Shown here in pieces: positions 54,643 to 63,492 of a stretch of 64,000 nucleotides of DNA. The notes below the pieces were generated by a model that did no database searches, had not been told where the DNA came from, and saw nothing but the letters and a program-made list of their open reading frames with translations. The translations under genes were made by a program, and so were the position numbers. This DNA comes from Erwinia sp039023475 (GTDB taxonomy: Bacteria > Pseudomonadota > Gammaproteobacteria > Enterobacterales > Enterobacteriaceae), in contig NZ_JBCHVB010000003.1 in the NCBI RefSeq assembly GCF_039023475.1, forward strand, positions 62,001-126,000, given 5' to 3'. The first letter of the stretch is position 1. Every line of letters starts with the position of its first letter.

Positions 54643-56286
54643 TTGACGGAAACGACGCAGGGCAATGCAACAGACGGCGGAGTTAAACGCTGGTCATCCG
54701 TATGGATTATTCCGGTTGCGACTTTATTCATCGGAGGCGGGATTTTATTTTACCATTACAGCCGGTTGGGACCAGTTGTCACCCTGATTGCCGAAAACGC
54801 GGAGGGCATTCAGGCGGGCAAAACGACCATAAAGAGCAGGAGCGTAGAAATCGGTCAGGTAGAGAGCGCCACGCTGACCGACGATATGCGCCAGGTAAAA
54901 ATCACAGCCCGCCTGCACAGCGGGATGAAAAAACTGCTCTATGGCGATACGGTATTCTGGGTGGTAAAGCCACAGGTGGGGCGGGCGGGCGTTAGCGGCC
55001 TGGGGACGGTCCTTTCTGGTGCCTATATTGAGCTGCAGCCAGGCACCAAAGGCGCGTTGCCAAAGCAATATACTTTATTAACGTCGCCTCCGCTGGCAGC
55101 AGCGAATGCGAAAGGCCTGCGCATTACGCTGGGCGGCGATAAGGCCGGGCAGCTGAATCCGGGCGATCCAGTGCTGTTCAGGGGATACCGGGTGGGGACA
55201 GTGGAAACCAGTCGGTTAGACACCGACAGGCAGGAGATGATCTATCAGCTCTTTATCGCCTGGCCCTACGATCGTCTGGTCACCGCCAATGTGCGCTTCT
55301 GGAAGGAGAGTGGGATTGCGGTGGAGATGTCTGCGGCGGGCCTGCGGGTGCAGATAGGCTCGCTGACCACCCTGTTTAGCGGCGGCGTGAGCTTCGACAT
55401 TCCCTCCGGCCGGACTCCGGGTAAAGCAGCTGAGAACAAAGCGCATTACCGCCTGTTTGAGGATCGACGGACTATTCAGGACTCTCTCTTTTCCAGACAC
55501 CTTGATTACCTGCTCTTTTTTAGCAGTTCTGTACGGGGCCTGCAGGCGGGCGCGCCGGTTGAGTTCAGGGGAATCCGGCTTGGTACGGTAGCGCAGGTGC
55601 CCTTCTTTTTACCGGGAGTCACCGATGATCTCCACACGCATTTCCGCGTACCTGTTCTGGTACGCATCGAAGCCGATCGTTTTATTAACGGATTTGGCGG
55701 GGAGTTTGATATCCAGCAGCGGCTGCGGGAAGGCATTAAACGAGGTCTGCGCGCCACGCTAAAAACGGGTAACCTCATTTCTGGCTCGCTGTATGTCGAT
55801 CTTAACTTCTATGAAAACGCGCTCGCCTTGTCTGAGCCGGTCCAGGTGGCTGGCTATGAAATTATCCCCACCATGAACAGCGGGCTCAGTGAAATTCAGC
55901 AAAAACTGATGTCAGCCCTGGATAAAATAAATGGATTGCCGCTGACGCCTTTGCTGACTGAGGCCACCGGCACGCTGAAAGAAAGCCGGCGCACGCTTCA
56001 GGAACTACAGCTTTCACTCCACAATATTAATCAGCTTGCCGACACGCCTGCGATGAAAGCCCTGCCAAAAGAGATGCAGCAGACACTTCGTGAACTAAGC
56101 CGCAGCCTGAAAGGCGTGCAGCCAGGATCGCCTGCGCACACACGTATGCTGGGAGATTTACAGCGGTTGGATCAGGTGCTTCGTGAACTGCATTCGGTGT
56201 TAAAAAACTTGAATAATAAGAGCAATTCACTCATTTTCGAAGCCGAAGCGGCTCAGGATCTTCAGCCTGAAAAAGCGAATGAATAA
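54643..56286 (+). CDS. pqiB: MCE-domain lipid transport protein PqiB, orphan
   Basis: A 547-residue inner-membrane-anchored periplasmic protein with one N-terminal helix (about residues 20-40), three MCE (Mla/PqiB) domains (from about VVTLIAENAEGIQAGKTTIK, LRITLGGDKAGQLNPGDPVL and LLFFSSSVRGLQAGAPVEFR) and a C-terminal helical needle. In E. coli PqiB forms a tunnel for lipid movement between membranes, with PqiA and the lipoprotein PqiC encoded in the same operon. Here neither pqiA nor pqiC flanks it. The start is TTG, strongly supported by AGGAG 7 nt upstream. marC follows 48 bp downstream. Confidence 0.9.
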   Translation: MTETTQGNATDGGVKRWSSVWIIPVATLFIGGGILFYHYSRLGPVVTLIAENAEGIQAGKTTIKSRSVEIGQVESATLTDDMRQVKITARLHSGMKKLLYGDTVFWVVKPQVGRAGVSGLGTVLSGAYIELQPGTKGALPKQYTLLTSPPLAAANAKGLRITLGGDKAGQLNPGDPVLFRGYRVGTVETSRLDTDRQEMIYQLFIAWPYDRLVTANVRFWKESGIAVEMSAAGLRVQIGSLTTLFSGGVSFDIPSGRTPGKAAENKAHYRLFEDRRTIQDSLFSRHLDYLLFFSSSVRGLQAGAPVEFRGIRLGTVAQVPFFLPGVTDDLHTHFRVPVLVRIEADRFINGFGGEFDIQQRLREGIKRGLRATLKTGNLISGSLYVDLNFYENALALSEPVQVAGYEIIPTMNSGLSEIQQKLMSALDKINGLPLTPLLTEATGTLKESRRTLQELQLSLHNINQLADTPAMKALPKEMQQTLRELSRSLKGVQPGSPAHTRMLGDLQRLDQVLRELHSVLKNLNNKSNSLIFEAEAAQDLQPEKANE

Positions 56287-56334
56287 GGCTTACAGCGAAA
56301 TTGTTTCCGTGATGTGCAAAATGAGGATGGCTTG

Positions 56335-57015
56335 ATGGAAGAGTTGATAAAAGCGATAGGGCTGGGACTGGCCGTCCTTCTCCCGCTGGCGAATCCGCTG
56401 ACTACCGTGGTGCTGTTTCTGGCGCTGGGCGGCCATCTGAGTAAAAAAGCGCGTAACCGGGAGGCGACAATGGCTTCTGTTTACGTCTTTATTATCCTGA
56501 TGGTGGCCTGGTATGCCGGACAGTTAGTAATGAATACCTTCGGTATTTCAATTCCCGGTCTGCGTATTACGGGAGGACTGATCGTTGCCTTTATCGGCTT
56601 TCGTATGCTGTTTCCGCCGCCGAAAGGGGCCACCACGCCTGAGTTGCAAAGTAAAACGGATCAGGTGGTGCGTGAACCGGAAACCAGTATTGCTTTTGTG
56701 CCGCTGGCGATGCCGAGCACCGCCGGGCCAGGCACCATCGCTATGGTCATCAGTTCGGCCTCCACGATACGTCATGGCATCGATTATCAGCCCTGGGTGA
56801 TCGCCGTGGCGCCGCCCATAATCTTCCTGTTAGTGAGTTTACTTTTATGGATCTGCCTGCGCAGCGCGGGTGGCGTGATGCGGATGCTGGGGAAGGGGGG
56901 AATAGATGCTATCTCCCGGCTGATGGGGTTCCTGCTGGTTTGTATGGGAGTACAGTTCGGTATTAACGGCGTGGTGGAAATTATTACTACCTGGCCGCCG
57001 GTCCTGGCAGGATAA
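56335..57015 (+). CDS. marC: MarC family inner membrane protein
   Basis: 226 residues with six membrane helices, UPF0056/MarC family; function unknown, and not required for mar-type drug resistance in E. coli. AIGLGLAVLLPLANPLTTVV and the MPSTAGPGTIAMVISSAST pore-like motif are characteristic. In E. coli marC is divergent from marRAB, which is absent here. The ATG at 56335 follows GAGG. It is probably co-transcribed with pqiB. Confidence 0.9.
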   Translation: MEELIKAIGLGLAVLLPLANPLTTVVLFLALGGHLSKKARNREATMASVYVFIILMVAWYAGQLVMNTFGISIPGLRITGGLIVAFIGFRMLFPPPKGATTPELQSKTDQVVREPETSIAFVPLAMPSTAGPGTIAMVISSASTIRHGIDYQPWVIAVAPPIIFLLVSLLLWICLRSAGGVMRMLGKGGIDAISRLMGFLLVCMGVQFGINGVVEIITTWPPVLAG

Positions 57016-57029
57016 TATCGCGTTAAAAA

Positions 57030-57050
57030 GGGCCGCTAAGCGGCCCTTTT
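57030..57050. terminator. Terminator between marC and opgD
   Basis: Stem GGGCCGC/GCGGCCC with a TAA loop, flanked by AAAAA and TTTT, so it works for both convergent genes. Confidence 0.87.
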
Positions 57051-57058
57051 GCTGGCAA

Positions 57059-58714
57059 TCAACCCGCCGTCATCTGGCGGTCGTCGACGTAGTGACGTTT
57101 ATCCGCTGGCGGCGGCATATACTGATAAAGCCAGGTCTCACTCAGCGTCTCCTCTTTGGTACGCAGGAACAGACGCAGCTCAACCGGGTCAGCAGCCTCG
57201 CTGGTCGGATACCAGTCAAAGAGAATGCGGTAGCCTTTGATCGGTTCGATATAGAGGATCTCAACCTGCTTAAGCGTACCTGACGAGGTGGTGATTACCG
57301 GCTCGATGCCTTTTTCCGCCGCGGCCTTCAGATCCCCGCCAACAAAGTCCACCGCAAAACGACGCGCCCAGACTTTAGGGTAGTGTTCGCCTGGCGCCCA
57401 GCCTTCCGGGAAGCCGCCCATACCGGTCCGGGTCGCGCTGACGCGGGCAAGGTCGCTGCGCACCGGGGGCAGGCCGCTCCAGTAAAGCTTATAGCTGAAG
57501 CTGTGCTCGCTGCCCGCCTTGATCGCCTCTGAGGGATGCCAGAAGCAGACAATATTATCCAGCGTTTCACCGGTGGTGGGGATCTCCATCAGATCGATAG
57601 TGCCTTTGCCCCATTTACCCACAGGCTCAACCCACAGGCTGGGGCGTTTGTCATACCAGCCGATAACATCCTGATAGTCCTGGAAGTTATGATTCAGCTG
57701 CAGCATGCCGAAACCGCGCGGGTTCTCATCCTCATAGCTGTTAAAGGTCAGACGCTGGGGATTGTTTAGCGGACGACAGATCCATTCGCCCGATCCGGCC
57801 CACATCGCCAGGCGATCGGAGTCGTGAATCTGCGGGTGGATAGTGTCACACATGCGGCGCTCGTTATTGCCGCAGCTGAACATAGTGGTCATCGGTGCGA
57901 TGCCGAGCTGACTAATATCTTTACGGGCATAAAGGTGGTTTTCCACCTCCATCACCACGCGCTTCTCTTCGCAGTGGATGATGAACTTAAACGCGCCGGT
58001 ACAGCTTGGGCCATCAAGCAGGGTGTAAACGGTGAAGGTGGTGTCGCCCGCTTCCGGCGTTTCAAACCAGAAGGCGGTAAAGTCCGGGAACTCTTCCGGT
58101 TCACTGCCGAAAGTATTGACGGCCACGCCACGCGCCGAGAGACCGTACTGGTAGGTATCATCGACCGCGCGGAAGTAGCTGGCCCCCAGGAAGGAAACGA
58201 TATCCCTGCGGGCAAGCTCCGGCTTTTTAAAAGCGCGGAAACCGGCAAAGCCCAGGTCGGTCTTGCCTTCGAGCTGGCGGGTATCGACGTTGGCATCGTG
58301 GTAATTGAACAGCTCTGGGCGGAAATGAATTTCACGCGCCTGGCCGTCGTCATCCACGGAGAACATGCGCAGACGACGCTTAAACCCCATCCCGACGTGG
58401 AAGAACTGAACGTCCAGCTCGCGGTCAGGAATGTCATTCCACAGCGAGTGGCTCGCGTCATACTGAATTTCGTTGTAGGCCTGCGGCGTCATGGTCGCCA
58501 GCGTTTCAGGCAGCGGGGCCGGTGCGCCGCCGTAGGGCTGTTTCGCCATGCCGGCCGCCATTTTCTTCAGCACGTCGAAATCAAATCGCTTCGCGGTGCC
58601 GTCGGCAATATCGGTATCAGCCCAGGCAGCCTGAGCAAATAAGGTGGATAAACCGGACATTCCGCTGAGGGTAGCGAACGCCATTGACGCTTTCATAAAC
58701 ATTCTTCGATTCAT
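57059..58714 (-). CDS. opgD: Periplasmic glucans biosynthesis protein OpgD
   Basis: 551 residues, as in E. coli OpgD/MdoD, which adjusts the backbone structure of osmoregulated periplasmic glucans. A twin-arginine signal is present: MNRRMFMKASMAFATLSGMS, with the RR-x-F pattern and an AWA cleavage site near residue 32. The body carries ASYFRAVDDTYQYGLSARG, TTMFSCGNNERRMCDTIHP and MGGFPEGWAPGEHYPKVWAR. In-frame ATGs exist at 58726 and far upstream; 58714 gives the family start and a clean Tat peptide. A perfect CRP consensus lies about 110 bp upstream. Confidence 0.93.
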   Translation of the reverse strand: MNRRMFMKASMAFATLSGMSGLSTLFAQAAWADTDIADGTAKRFDFDVLKKMAAGMAKQPYGGAPAPLPETLATMTPQAYNEIQYDASHSLWNDIPDRELDVQFFHVGMGFKRRLRMFSVDDDGQAREIHFRPELFNYHDANVDTRQLEGKTDLGFAGFRAFKKPELARRDIVSFLGASYFRAVDDTYQYGLSARGVAVNTFGSEPEEFPDFTAFWFETPEAGDTTFTVYTLLDGPSCTGAFKFIIHCEEKRVVMEVENHLYARKDISQLGIAPMTTMFSCGNNERRMCDTIHPQIHDSDRLAMWAGSGEWICRPLNNPQRLTFNSYEDENPRGFGMLQLNHNFQDYQDVIGWYDKRPSLWVEPVGKWGKGTIDLMEIPTTGETLDNIVCFWHPSEAIKAGSEHSFSYKLYWSGLPPVRSDLARVSATRTGMGGFPEGWAPGEHYPKVWARRFAVDFVGGDLKAAAEKGIEPVITTSSGTLKQVEILYIEPIKGYRILFDWYPTSEAADPVELRLFLRTKEETLSETWLYQYMPPPADKRHYVDDRQMTAG

Positions 58715-58822
58715 GCCAGAAGCCATTTCCTTTGCTGAACGGAGTTTGTAGAGTCTGTTGTGCATATGTGCACCAGGCTGCGACGCTTGATCCTGCGGCG
58801 CGCGGCCCCGCTTTACCCGAAT

Positions 58823-58838
58823 TGTGAGATAGCTCACA
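58823..58838. promoter_or_regulatory. CRP-cAMP site upstream of opgD
   Basis: TGTGAGATAGCTCACA matches the CRP consensus TGTGA-N6-TCACA with no mismatch in either half. Located about 110-125 bp upstream of the opgD ATG. Confidence 0.72.
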
Positions 58839-59003
58839 GTGATTACGACAGTTGCTGCTTTGTTAAATTCAGTCTCCGGAAACTTATCAGAAATATCCAG
58901 GAAAAGCAGTGAATTCCTCCACATGGGCCGCTTTTCGGCCTCTTCTAAATGAGATTGTTTCACTACTGGCTGCTTTAGCAGAATTTCCGTATAGGCAGGG
59001 TAA

Positions 59004-59186
59004 ATGGGGCGTCATCGGTATCGGTGTGGACAGGCCTTCTCCCTTCTGGCGGCGACCGCCATTAGCGGGTTTATTTACCTGGGTAAGAGCGAGATGCCTG
59101 AACAGAAAAAGGCGGTGGGCTACAGCTCTGCCTGCCTTATCATCGCTAAGTTTTTACTTTATCAGCCAATTCCTGGTGTGATTTAA
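59004..59186 (+). CDS. Doubtful small ORF, 60 codons
   Basis: Encodes a short product with one hydrophobic stretch (FSLLAATAISGFIYLGKSEM) and a second (ACLIIAKFLLYQPIPGVI). AGGG lies 3 nt before the ATG, a poor spacing. Could be a small membrane protein or chance; an overlapping frame from 58909 looks less protein-like. Not recognised. Confidence 0.25.
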   Translation: MGRHRYRCGQAFSLLAATAISGFIYLGKSEMPEQKKAVGYSSACLIIAKFLLYQPIPGVI

Positions 59187-59246
59187 CGGCAGGACGCTGG
59201 AAAAGGTCTACAGTTAGTGAAGAAGTTTATTCCACAAGGAGATGTT

Positions 59247-59561
59247 ATGGCTACGATGACAACTGACCCACAAGAATCACGCCTGGATGACGATCTGGCG
59301 CTGCTGACTAAAACTCTGGAAGATGTTCTGAAATCTTCCGGCGATCCGGCCGACAAGAAATATATGGAGCTGAAAGCTCAGGCGGAACAGTCGCTGAATG
59401 AGGTAAAGTCCCGCGTCAGCAACGCTTCTGATACTTACTACTATCGCGCGAAGCAGGTTGCTAACCGCGCCGATGAGTACGTACACGATAAGCCCTGGCA
59501 GGGCGTCGGCGTTGGCGCCGCGCTTGGCCTGGTAGTAGGGCTGCTGCTGGCGCGTCGCTAA
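59247..59561 (+). CDS. elaB: Tail-anchored ribosome-associated protein ElaB, DUF883
   Basis: 104 residues of the ElaB/YgaM/YqjD family: a cytosolic helical part (RLDDDLALLTKTLEDVLKSS, YMELKAQAEQSLNEVKSRVS) and a C-terminal membrane anchor (GVGVGAALGLVVGLLLARR). Paralogues bind stationary-phase ribosomes at the inner membrane, and E. coli ElaB is linked to stress tolerance. The ATG at 59247 follows AAGGAG by 5 nt. In E. coli it lies between elaA and menF; the menF neighbour is kept here, elaA is displaced. Confidence 0.92.
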   Translation: MATMTTDPQESRLDDDLALLTKTLEDVLKSSGDPADKKYMELKAQAEQSLNEVKSRVSNASDTYYYRAKQVANRADEYVHDKPWQGVGVGAALGLVVGLLLARR

Positions 59562-59582
59562 CGGCACGATCGGACCAGATAC

Positions 59583-59612
59583 AAGGGGCGTCCTCAGGGG
59601 CGCCCTTTTTTT
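59583..59612 (+). terminator. elaB terminator
   Basis: AAGGGGCG (59583-59590) with CGCCCTT (59601-59607), one bulged base, followed by seven Ts. Confidence 0.8.
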
Positions 59613-59719
59613 GTTCTTTCACCTGAACGGGCCTGCAAGACCCGGCGGGTCTGGATCAATATCTGCCTCCTGAAGGCACGCTAAAATAGCCCTCCTTTCC
59701 GCTGAATGGACACGCTGTT

Positions 59720-60988
59720 TTGCCGCTTTTCACTGCGCTTCAAACGCTGCGCCAGCAGCTCTCTCAGGTGACCGGATGCCGGTCAGGATATGCCCACTTT
59801 ACCGCCGACGCTTCGGCTGAGAGGGACAGTCTGGCCTGGCTGGCGTCGCAGCCGCACTGGCCGAAATTTTTCTGGCAGTCCCGTGAAGGGAACGAAAGCC
59901 TGGCGGCCTGTGGCGCGCTGAATAAGGCGGATTCACCGGCGCAGGCCGCGCAGCGGCTCCAGACGCTGCCGCCCGGCTGGAAACTGGTTGGCGCTAACGC
60001 CTTCGGAGCGGAAAGCCTCTTCTTTATGCCGCGTCTACTCTGGCAGGGCGGACACGTGACGGTCTTTATTCAGGGGGATCTTGCGAAAGATGCCCGGCGG
60101 GCGATTGAGTTTATCGATGGACTGGTTCCTGCCCGGCCACAGGAGATGCTGCCGCCGCCGACGGACCATATGATTCATACGCCGGGGCAGGCGGACTGGA
60201 CGCATCTGGTGACAAGGGCGCTGGCGGCGATAACCGGTGGCGCTCTCGACAAAGTGGTGCTGGCGCGCGCGACCGATCTGCATTTCTCTTCTGCGGTTTC
60301 GCCTGCGGCGTTGCTGGCGGCGAGCCGCGCGATTAACCCTCACTGCTACCATTTTATGCTGGCCTCAGGGCCCCAGGACGCCTTTGTCGGTTCGAGTCCC
60401 GAACGGCTTTACCTTCGTCAGCATCAGCAGATGCAAAGCGAGGCGCTGGCCGGAACCTGTGCCGGTTCAGCTGACGATGGTCTGGCATATCATCTGGCGC
60501 AAAAGCTGTTAGCGGATGAAAAAAATCAGCGGGAAAATCTTATGGTGGTGGCGGACATCCGTCAGCGGCTACAGCCCATCGCCGGGCAGATCCATGTAGC
60601 GCCTGTTGAAGTTGTGCGGTTACGCAACGTGCAGCACCTGAGGCGGAAAATTCACTGCGCGCTGCGGGTTCTGGATGATGCTGCCTGCCTCGCGCAGCTC
60701 CAGCCAACCGCGGCAGTGGCCGGGCTGCCCCGCCAGCCCGCCAGGCGATTTCTCCAGGAGCATGAGCCTTTTCAGCGCGGCTGGTATGCCGGTTCGGTGG
60801 GGTATCTCTCTTTAGCTGAGAGCGAATTTGCGGTGGCTTTACGCTCGGCGCAGGTGACCGGCGATCGCGTCCGTCTTTACGCCGGAGCGGGCATTGTGGC
60901 TGGTTCACAGGCGAGCGAAGAGTGGCGTGAATTAGATCAAAAAGCGGCTGGCCTGGGCTCGCTGCTGGGAATGCATTTCGCACAGTAA
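59720..60988 (+). CDS. menF: Isochorismate synthase MenF
   Basis: Converts chorismate to isochorismate, the entry step of menaquinone synthesis. 422 residues of the chorismate-binding family: LDKVVLARATDLHF with the general-base Lys, SEALAGTCAG and the C-terminal RLYAGAGIVAGSQASEEWRE with the Mg2+-binding Glu residues. The start is a TTG; upstream in frame there is a stop (TAG about 30 bp away) and no ATG or GTG, and no clear RBS. An out-of-frame ATG lies at 59706. menD follows 75 bp downstream. Confidence 0.92.
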   Translation: MPLFTALQTLRQQLSQVTGCRSGYAHFTADASAERDSLAWLASQPHWPKFFWQSREGNESLAACGALNKADSPAQAAQRLQTLPPGWKLVGANAFGAESLFFMPRLLWQGGHVTVFIQGDLAKDARRAIEFIDGLVPARPQEMLPPPTDHMIHTPGQADWTHLVTRALAAITGGALDKVVLARATDLHFSSAVSPAALLAASRAINPHCYHFMLASGPQDAFVGSSPERLYLRQHQQMQSEALAGTCAGSADDGLAYHLAQKLLADEKNQRENLMVVADIRQRLQPIAGQIHVAPVEVVRLRNVQHLRRKIHCALRVLDDAACLAQLQPTAAVAGLPRQPARRFLQEHEPFQRGWYAGSVGYLSLAESEFAVALRSAQVTGDRVRLYAGAGIVAGSQASEEWRELDQKAAGLGSLLGMHFAQ

Positions 60989-61063
60989 CCCTGCCTCAAA
61001 TCAAAATGCCCTGGCGGCGGCGCTCATATACTTGAAGGCCGCGCTTTCGATCTGGAATGGGTT

Positions 61064-62716
61064 ATGTCACGCAGCACCTTTAACCGCCGCTGGGCCGGCG
61101 TCATCCTTGAAGCTTTGACCCGACACGGCGTCCGTCATCTCTGCATTGCGCCCGGCTCGCGCTCAGCGCCCTTAACGCTGGCGGCCGCGGCGCATCCCCG
61201 GCTGGTTTGCCACACCCATTTTGATGAACGCGGACTCGGCCATCTGGCGCTCGGGCTGGCTAAAGCGACCCGCCAGCCGGTCGCGGTGATCGTCACCTCC
61301 GGCACGGCAGTGGCAAATCTCTATCCTGCGGTGATTGAAGCGAAGCTGACCGGCGAGCGGCTGATTATGCTCAGTGCGGATCGCCCCCCGGAACTGATCG
61401 ACTGCGGCGCCAGCCAGGCCATTGAGCAGCCGGGCATCTTTGCCGGACATGCGGCCGCCCTTAACCTTCCCCGACCCTCACCGGCGATTTCCGCCCGCTG
61501 GCTGGTTACCGCCGTTGACGCGCTGCTGGGCCAGCATCCTTTCGGCGCGGTTCATCTCAACTGCCCCTTCGCTGAACCGCTCTACGGAGGCGATCCCGAC
61601 GCTTACCAAAGCTGGCAGGAGGAACTGGGAAGCTGGTGGCAGGAGACGCAGCCCTGGCTTCAGTACGAGGCAGGTGCGGCAGTAAGCGTTCGTGAGGCGT
61701 GGACGGGACTGCGGCTGAAACACGGGGTGATCGTGGTGGGCAAGGTGACGCCCGAAGAGGGAAGGGCGATCGCGGCGTGGGCTGACGCACTCGGCTGGCC
61801 GCTGCTGGCAGACGTGCAGTCACACACCGGGCAGCCGCTCCCCTGTGCGGAAATCTGGCTGAGAAAGCCGCAGGCACGGCAGGCGCTGTCGCAGGCGGAG
61901 ATGGTGGTGCAGTTTGGCAGCCATTTGACCGGTAAACAGCTTAACCACTGGCTGACGAACCACCATCCTGAAACCTGGTGGCTGATTGAGGCGATGCCGG
62001 GCCGGCGGGATCCTGCCCATCACCGGAGCTGTCGCATTCAGGCCGATATTTCCCGCTGGCTGGCGGCGCATCCTGCCGGTGAATGCGTGCCGTGGCGATC
62101 GCAAATTATCCGCTTTGCGGCTGAAACGCGTGAAGAGTCGATGATGAACCCGCCCCCTTTCGGCGAGGCGCTGCTGGCGCAGCGGCTGTCGGCGTTTCTC
62201 CCCGCAGGCGGCGCGCTTTTCCTGGGCAACAGCCTGACGGTGCGGCTGGTGGATGCGCTCTGCCAGCTGCCGGCAGGGTATCCGGTCTATGCCAGCCGCG
62301 GCGCCAGCGGCATTGACGGGCTTATCGCCACGGCGGCGGGCGTTCAGCGCGGAAGTGGACAGCCGCTGCTGCTGATTCTGGGCGATATTTCGGCACTGTA
62401 CGATCTCAACAGCCTGGCGCTGCTGAGGCAGGTCAGCGCACCGGTAATAGCGATCGTTATCAACAATAACGGCGGCCAGATTTTCTCCCTGCTGCCCACG
62501 CCCGAAGAGGCGCGGGAGCGCTTCTTTGCCATGCCGCAGCATATCCATTTCGCCAGCGCGGCCAGTATGTTCGGGCTTCGCTACGCCTGTCCGGAAAGCT
62601 GGGACGATCTTTGCGTGGCCGTTGAGCGGGGCTGGCAGGGACCAGCGACGCTGATTGAACTGCGCGTTGCGGACGACGACGGAGCCCGCTTTCTGGCTCA
62701 GGCAGGTAAACAGTGA
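61064..62716 (+). CDS. menD: SEPHCHC synthase MenD
   Basis: ThDP-dependent enzyme that joins 2-oxoglutarate (after decarboxylation) to isochorismate in menaquinone synthesis. 550 residues in the usual Pyr, central and PP domains: RHLCIAPGSRSAPLTLAAA with the substrate Arg, FDERGLGHLALGLAKAT with the ThDP-activating Glu, VIVTSGTAVANLYPAV, and LGDISALYDLNSLALL with the Mg2+/diphosphate site NNNGGQIFSLLP. Its TGA overlaps the menH GTG start by 4 bases. Confidence 0.96.
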   Translation: MSRSTFNRRWAGVILEALTRHGVRHLCIAPGSRSAPLTLAAAAHPRLVCHTHFDERGLGHLALGLAKATRQPVAVIVTSGTAVANLYPAVIEAKLTGERLIMLSADRPPELIDCGASQAIEQPGIFAGHAAALNLPRPSPAISARWLVTAVDALLGQHPFGAVHLNCPFAEPLYGGDPDAYQSWQEELGSWWQETQPWLQYEAGAAVSVREAWTGLRLKHGVIVVGKVTPEEGRAIAAWADALGWPLLADVQSHTGQPLPCAEIWLRKPQARQALSQAEMVVQFGSHLTGKQLNHWLTNHHPETWWLIEAMPGRRDPAHHRSCRIQADISRWLAAHPAGECVPWRSQIIRFAAETREESMMNPPPFGEALLAQRLSAFLPAGGALFLGNSLTVRLVDALCQLPAGYPVYASRGASGIDGLIATAAGVQRGSGQPLLLILGDISALYDLNSLALLRQVSAPVIAIVINNNGGQIFSLLPTPEEARERFFAMPQHIHFASAASMFGLRYACPESWDDLCVAVERGWQGPATLIELRVADDDGARFLAQAGKQ

Positions 62717-63492
62717 GGCTTCACGCGCGCTGGCAGCGTGGCCAGGACAGCAGCAGGCCGGTGCTGGTCTGGCTGCACGGCTTTCTGGGCAACGGTGATG
62801 AGTGGCGGGCGATCCAGCCCCATTTTAGCGAGTGGCCTCAGCTGAGCCTGGATCTTCCGGGACATGGCGGTTCCAGCGCCAGCCGCGTTGAGGGGTTTGA
62901 GGCGCTTTCCGGAACGATCGCCCGCACGCTGCACGGCTATCAGATCCAGCGTTACTGGCTGATTGGCTATTCGCTGGGCGGACGGATAGCGCTCAGTCAT
63001 GCCTGCCAGCCTGACAGTGAGGGGCTGAGCGGAGTGATTGTCGAGGGCGCGCATCCCGGACTCAGCTGTGAAAACGAACGGCGGGAAAGAGGCGAAAGTG
63101 ATGCCCGCTGGGCGCGCCTTTTCCGTCAGCAGCCGCTGCTAAAGACGCTGGATCTGTGGTATCGCCAGCCGGTATTTAACGATCTTAACGAGAATGAACG
63201 GCAGGAAACGATCGCGCTCCGGCGGCAAAATCACCCTGACGCGCTGGCGGCAATGCTGCTGGCGACGTCGCTTGCCCGTCAGCCAGATCTTACTGCTGAA
63301 CTCAGGCAGCTCCGCCTGCCCGTTCACGCCATTTGCGGCGAACGGGACGCTAAATTCCTGCATCTGGCGCAGCGGGCAGCGCTGCCCTGCCACAGCATTC
63401 CCTCCGCAGGTCACAATGCCCACCGGGCTAATCCGCAGGCGTTTGCTGCCCAGCTCAGGCAAATTTTAACTCAGTGTAAGGACTCCCCATGA
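62713..63492 (+). CDS. menH: SHCHC synthase MenH
   Basis: Alpha/beta-hydrolase that removes pyruvate from SEPHCHC to give SHCHC. The nucleophile elbow is GYSLGGR, the oxyanion region LHGFLGNGDEW, and the catalytic His lies in PSAGHNAHRANP. 259 residues, slightly longer than E. coli MenH. It starts at GTG inside the menD end (GTGA) and ends inside the menB start (ATGA), so menDHB are coupled. Confidence 0.94.
   Translation: MRLHARWQRGQDSSRPVLVWLHGFLGNGDEWRAIQPHFSEWPQLSLDLPGHGGSSASRVEGFEALSGTIARTLHGYQIQRYWLIGYSLGGRIALSHACQPDSEGLSGVIVEGAHPGLSCENERRERGESDARWARLFRQQPLLKTLDLWYRQPVFNDLNENERQETIALRRQNHPDALAAMLLATSLARQPDLTAELRQLRLPVHAICGERDAKFLHLAQRAALPCHSIPSAGHNAHRANPQAFAAQLRQILTQCKDSP

Larger units (their letters stand above)
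58715..59246. other. 532-bp region between opgD and elaB
   Basis: Holds the opgD promoter with a CRP site (58823-58838) on the left. The right half contains one doubtful small ORF (59004-59186) and the elaB promoter. Confidence 0.55.

Noticed and set aside
58909..59181. 90-codon frame overlapping the opgD-elaB gap
   Set aside because: Arg/Trp/Pro-rich and overlaps the more plausible 59004-59186 frame; no homology recognised.
51213..59246. Genomic island with integrase or tRNA boundary
   Set aside because: No integrase, transposase, attachment repeat or tRNA found; most genes have normal enterobacterial homologues, so vertical rearrangement is just as likely.
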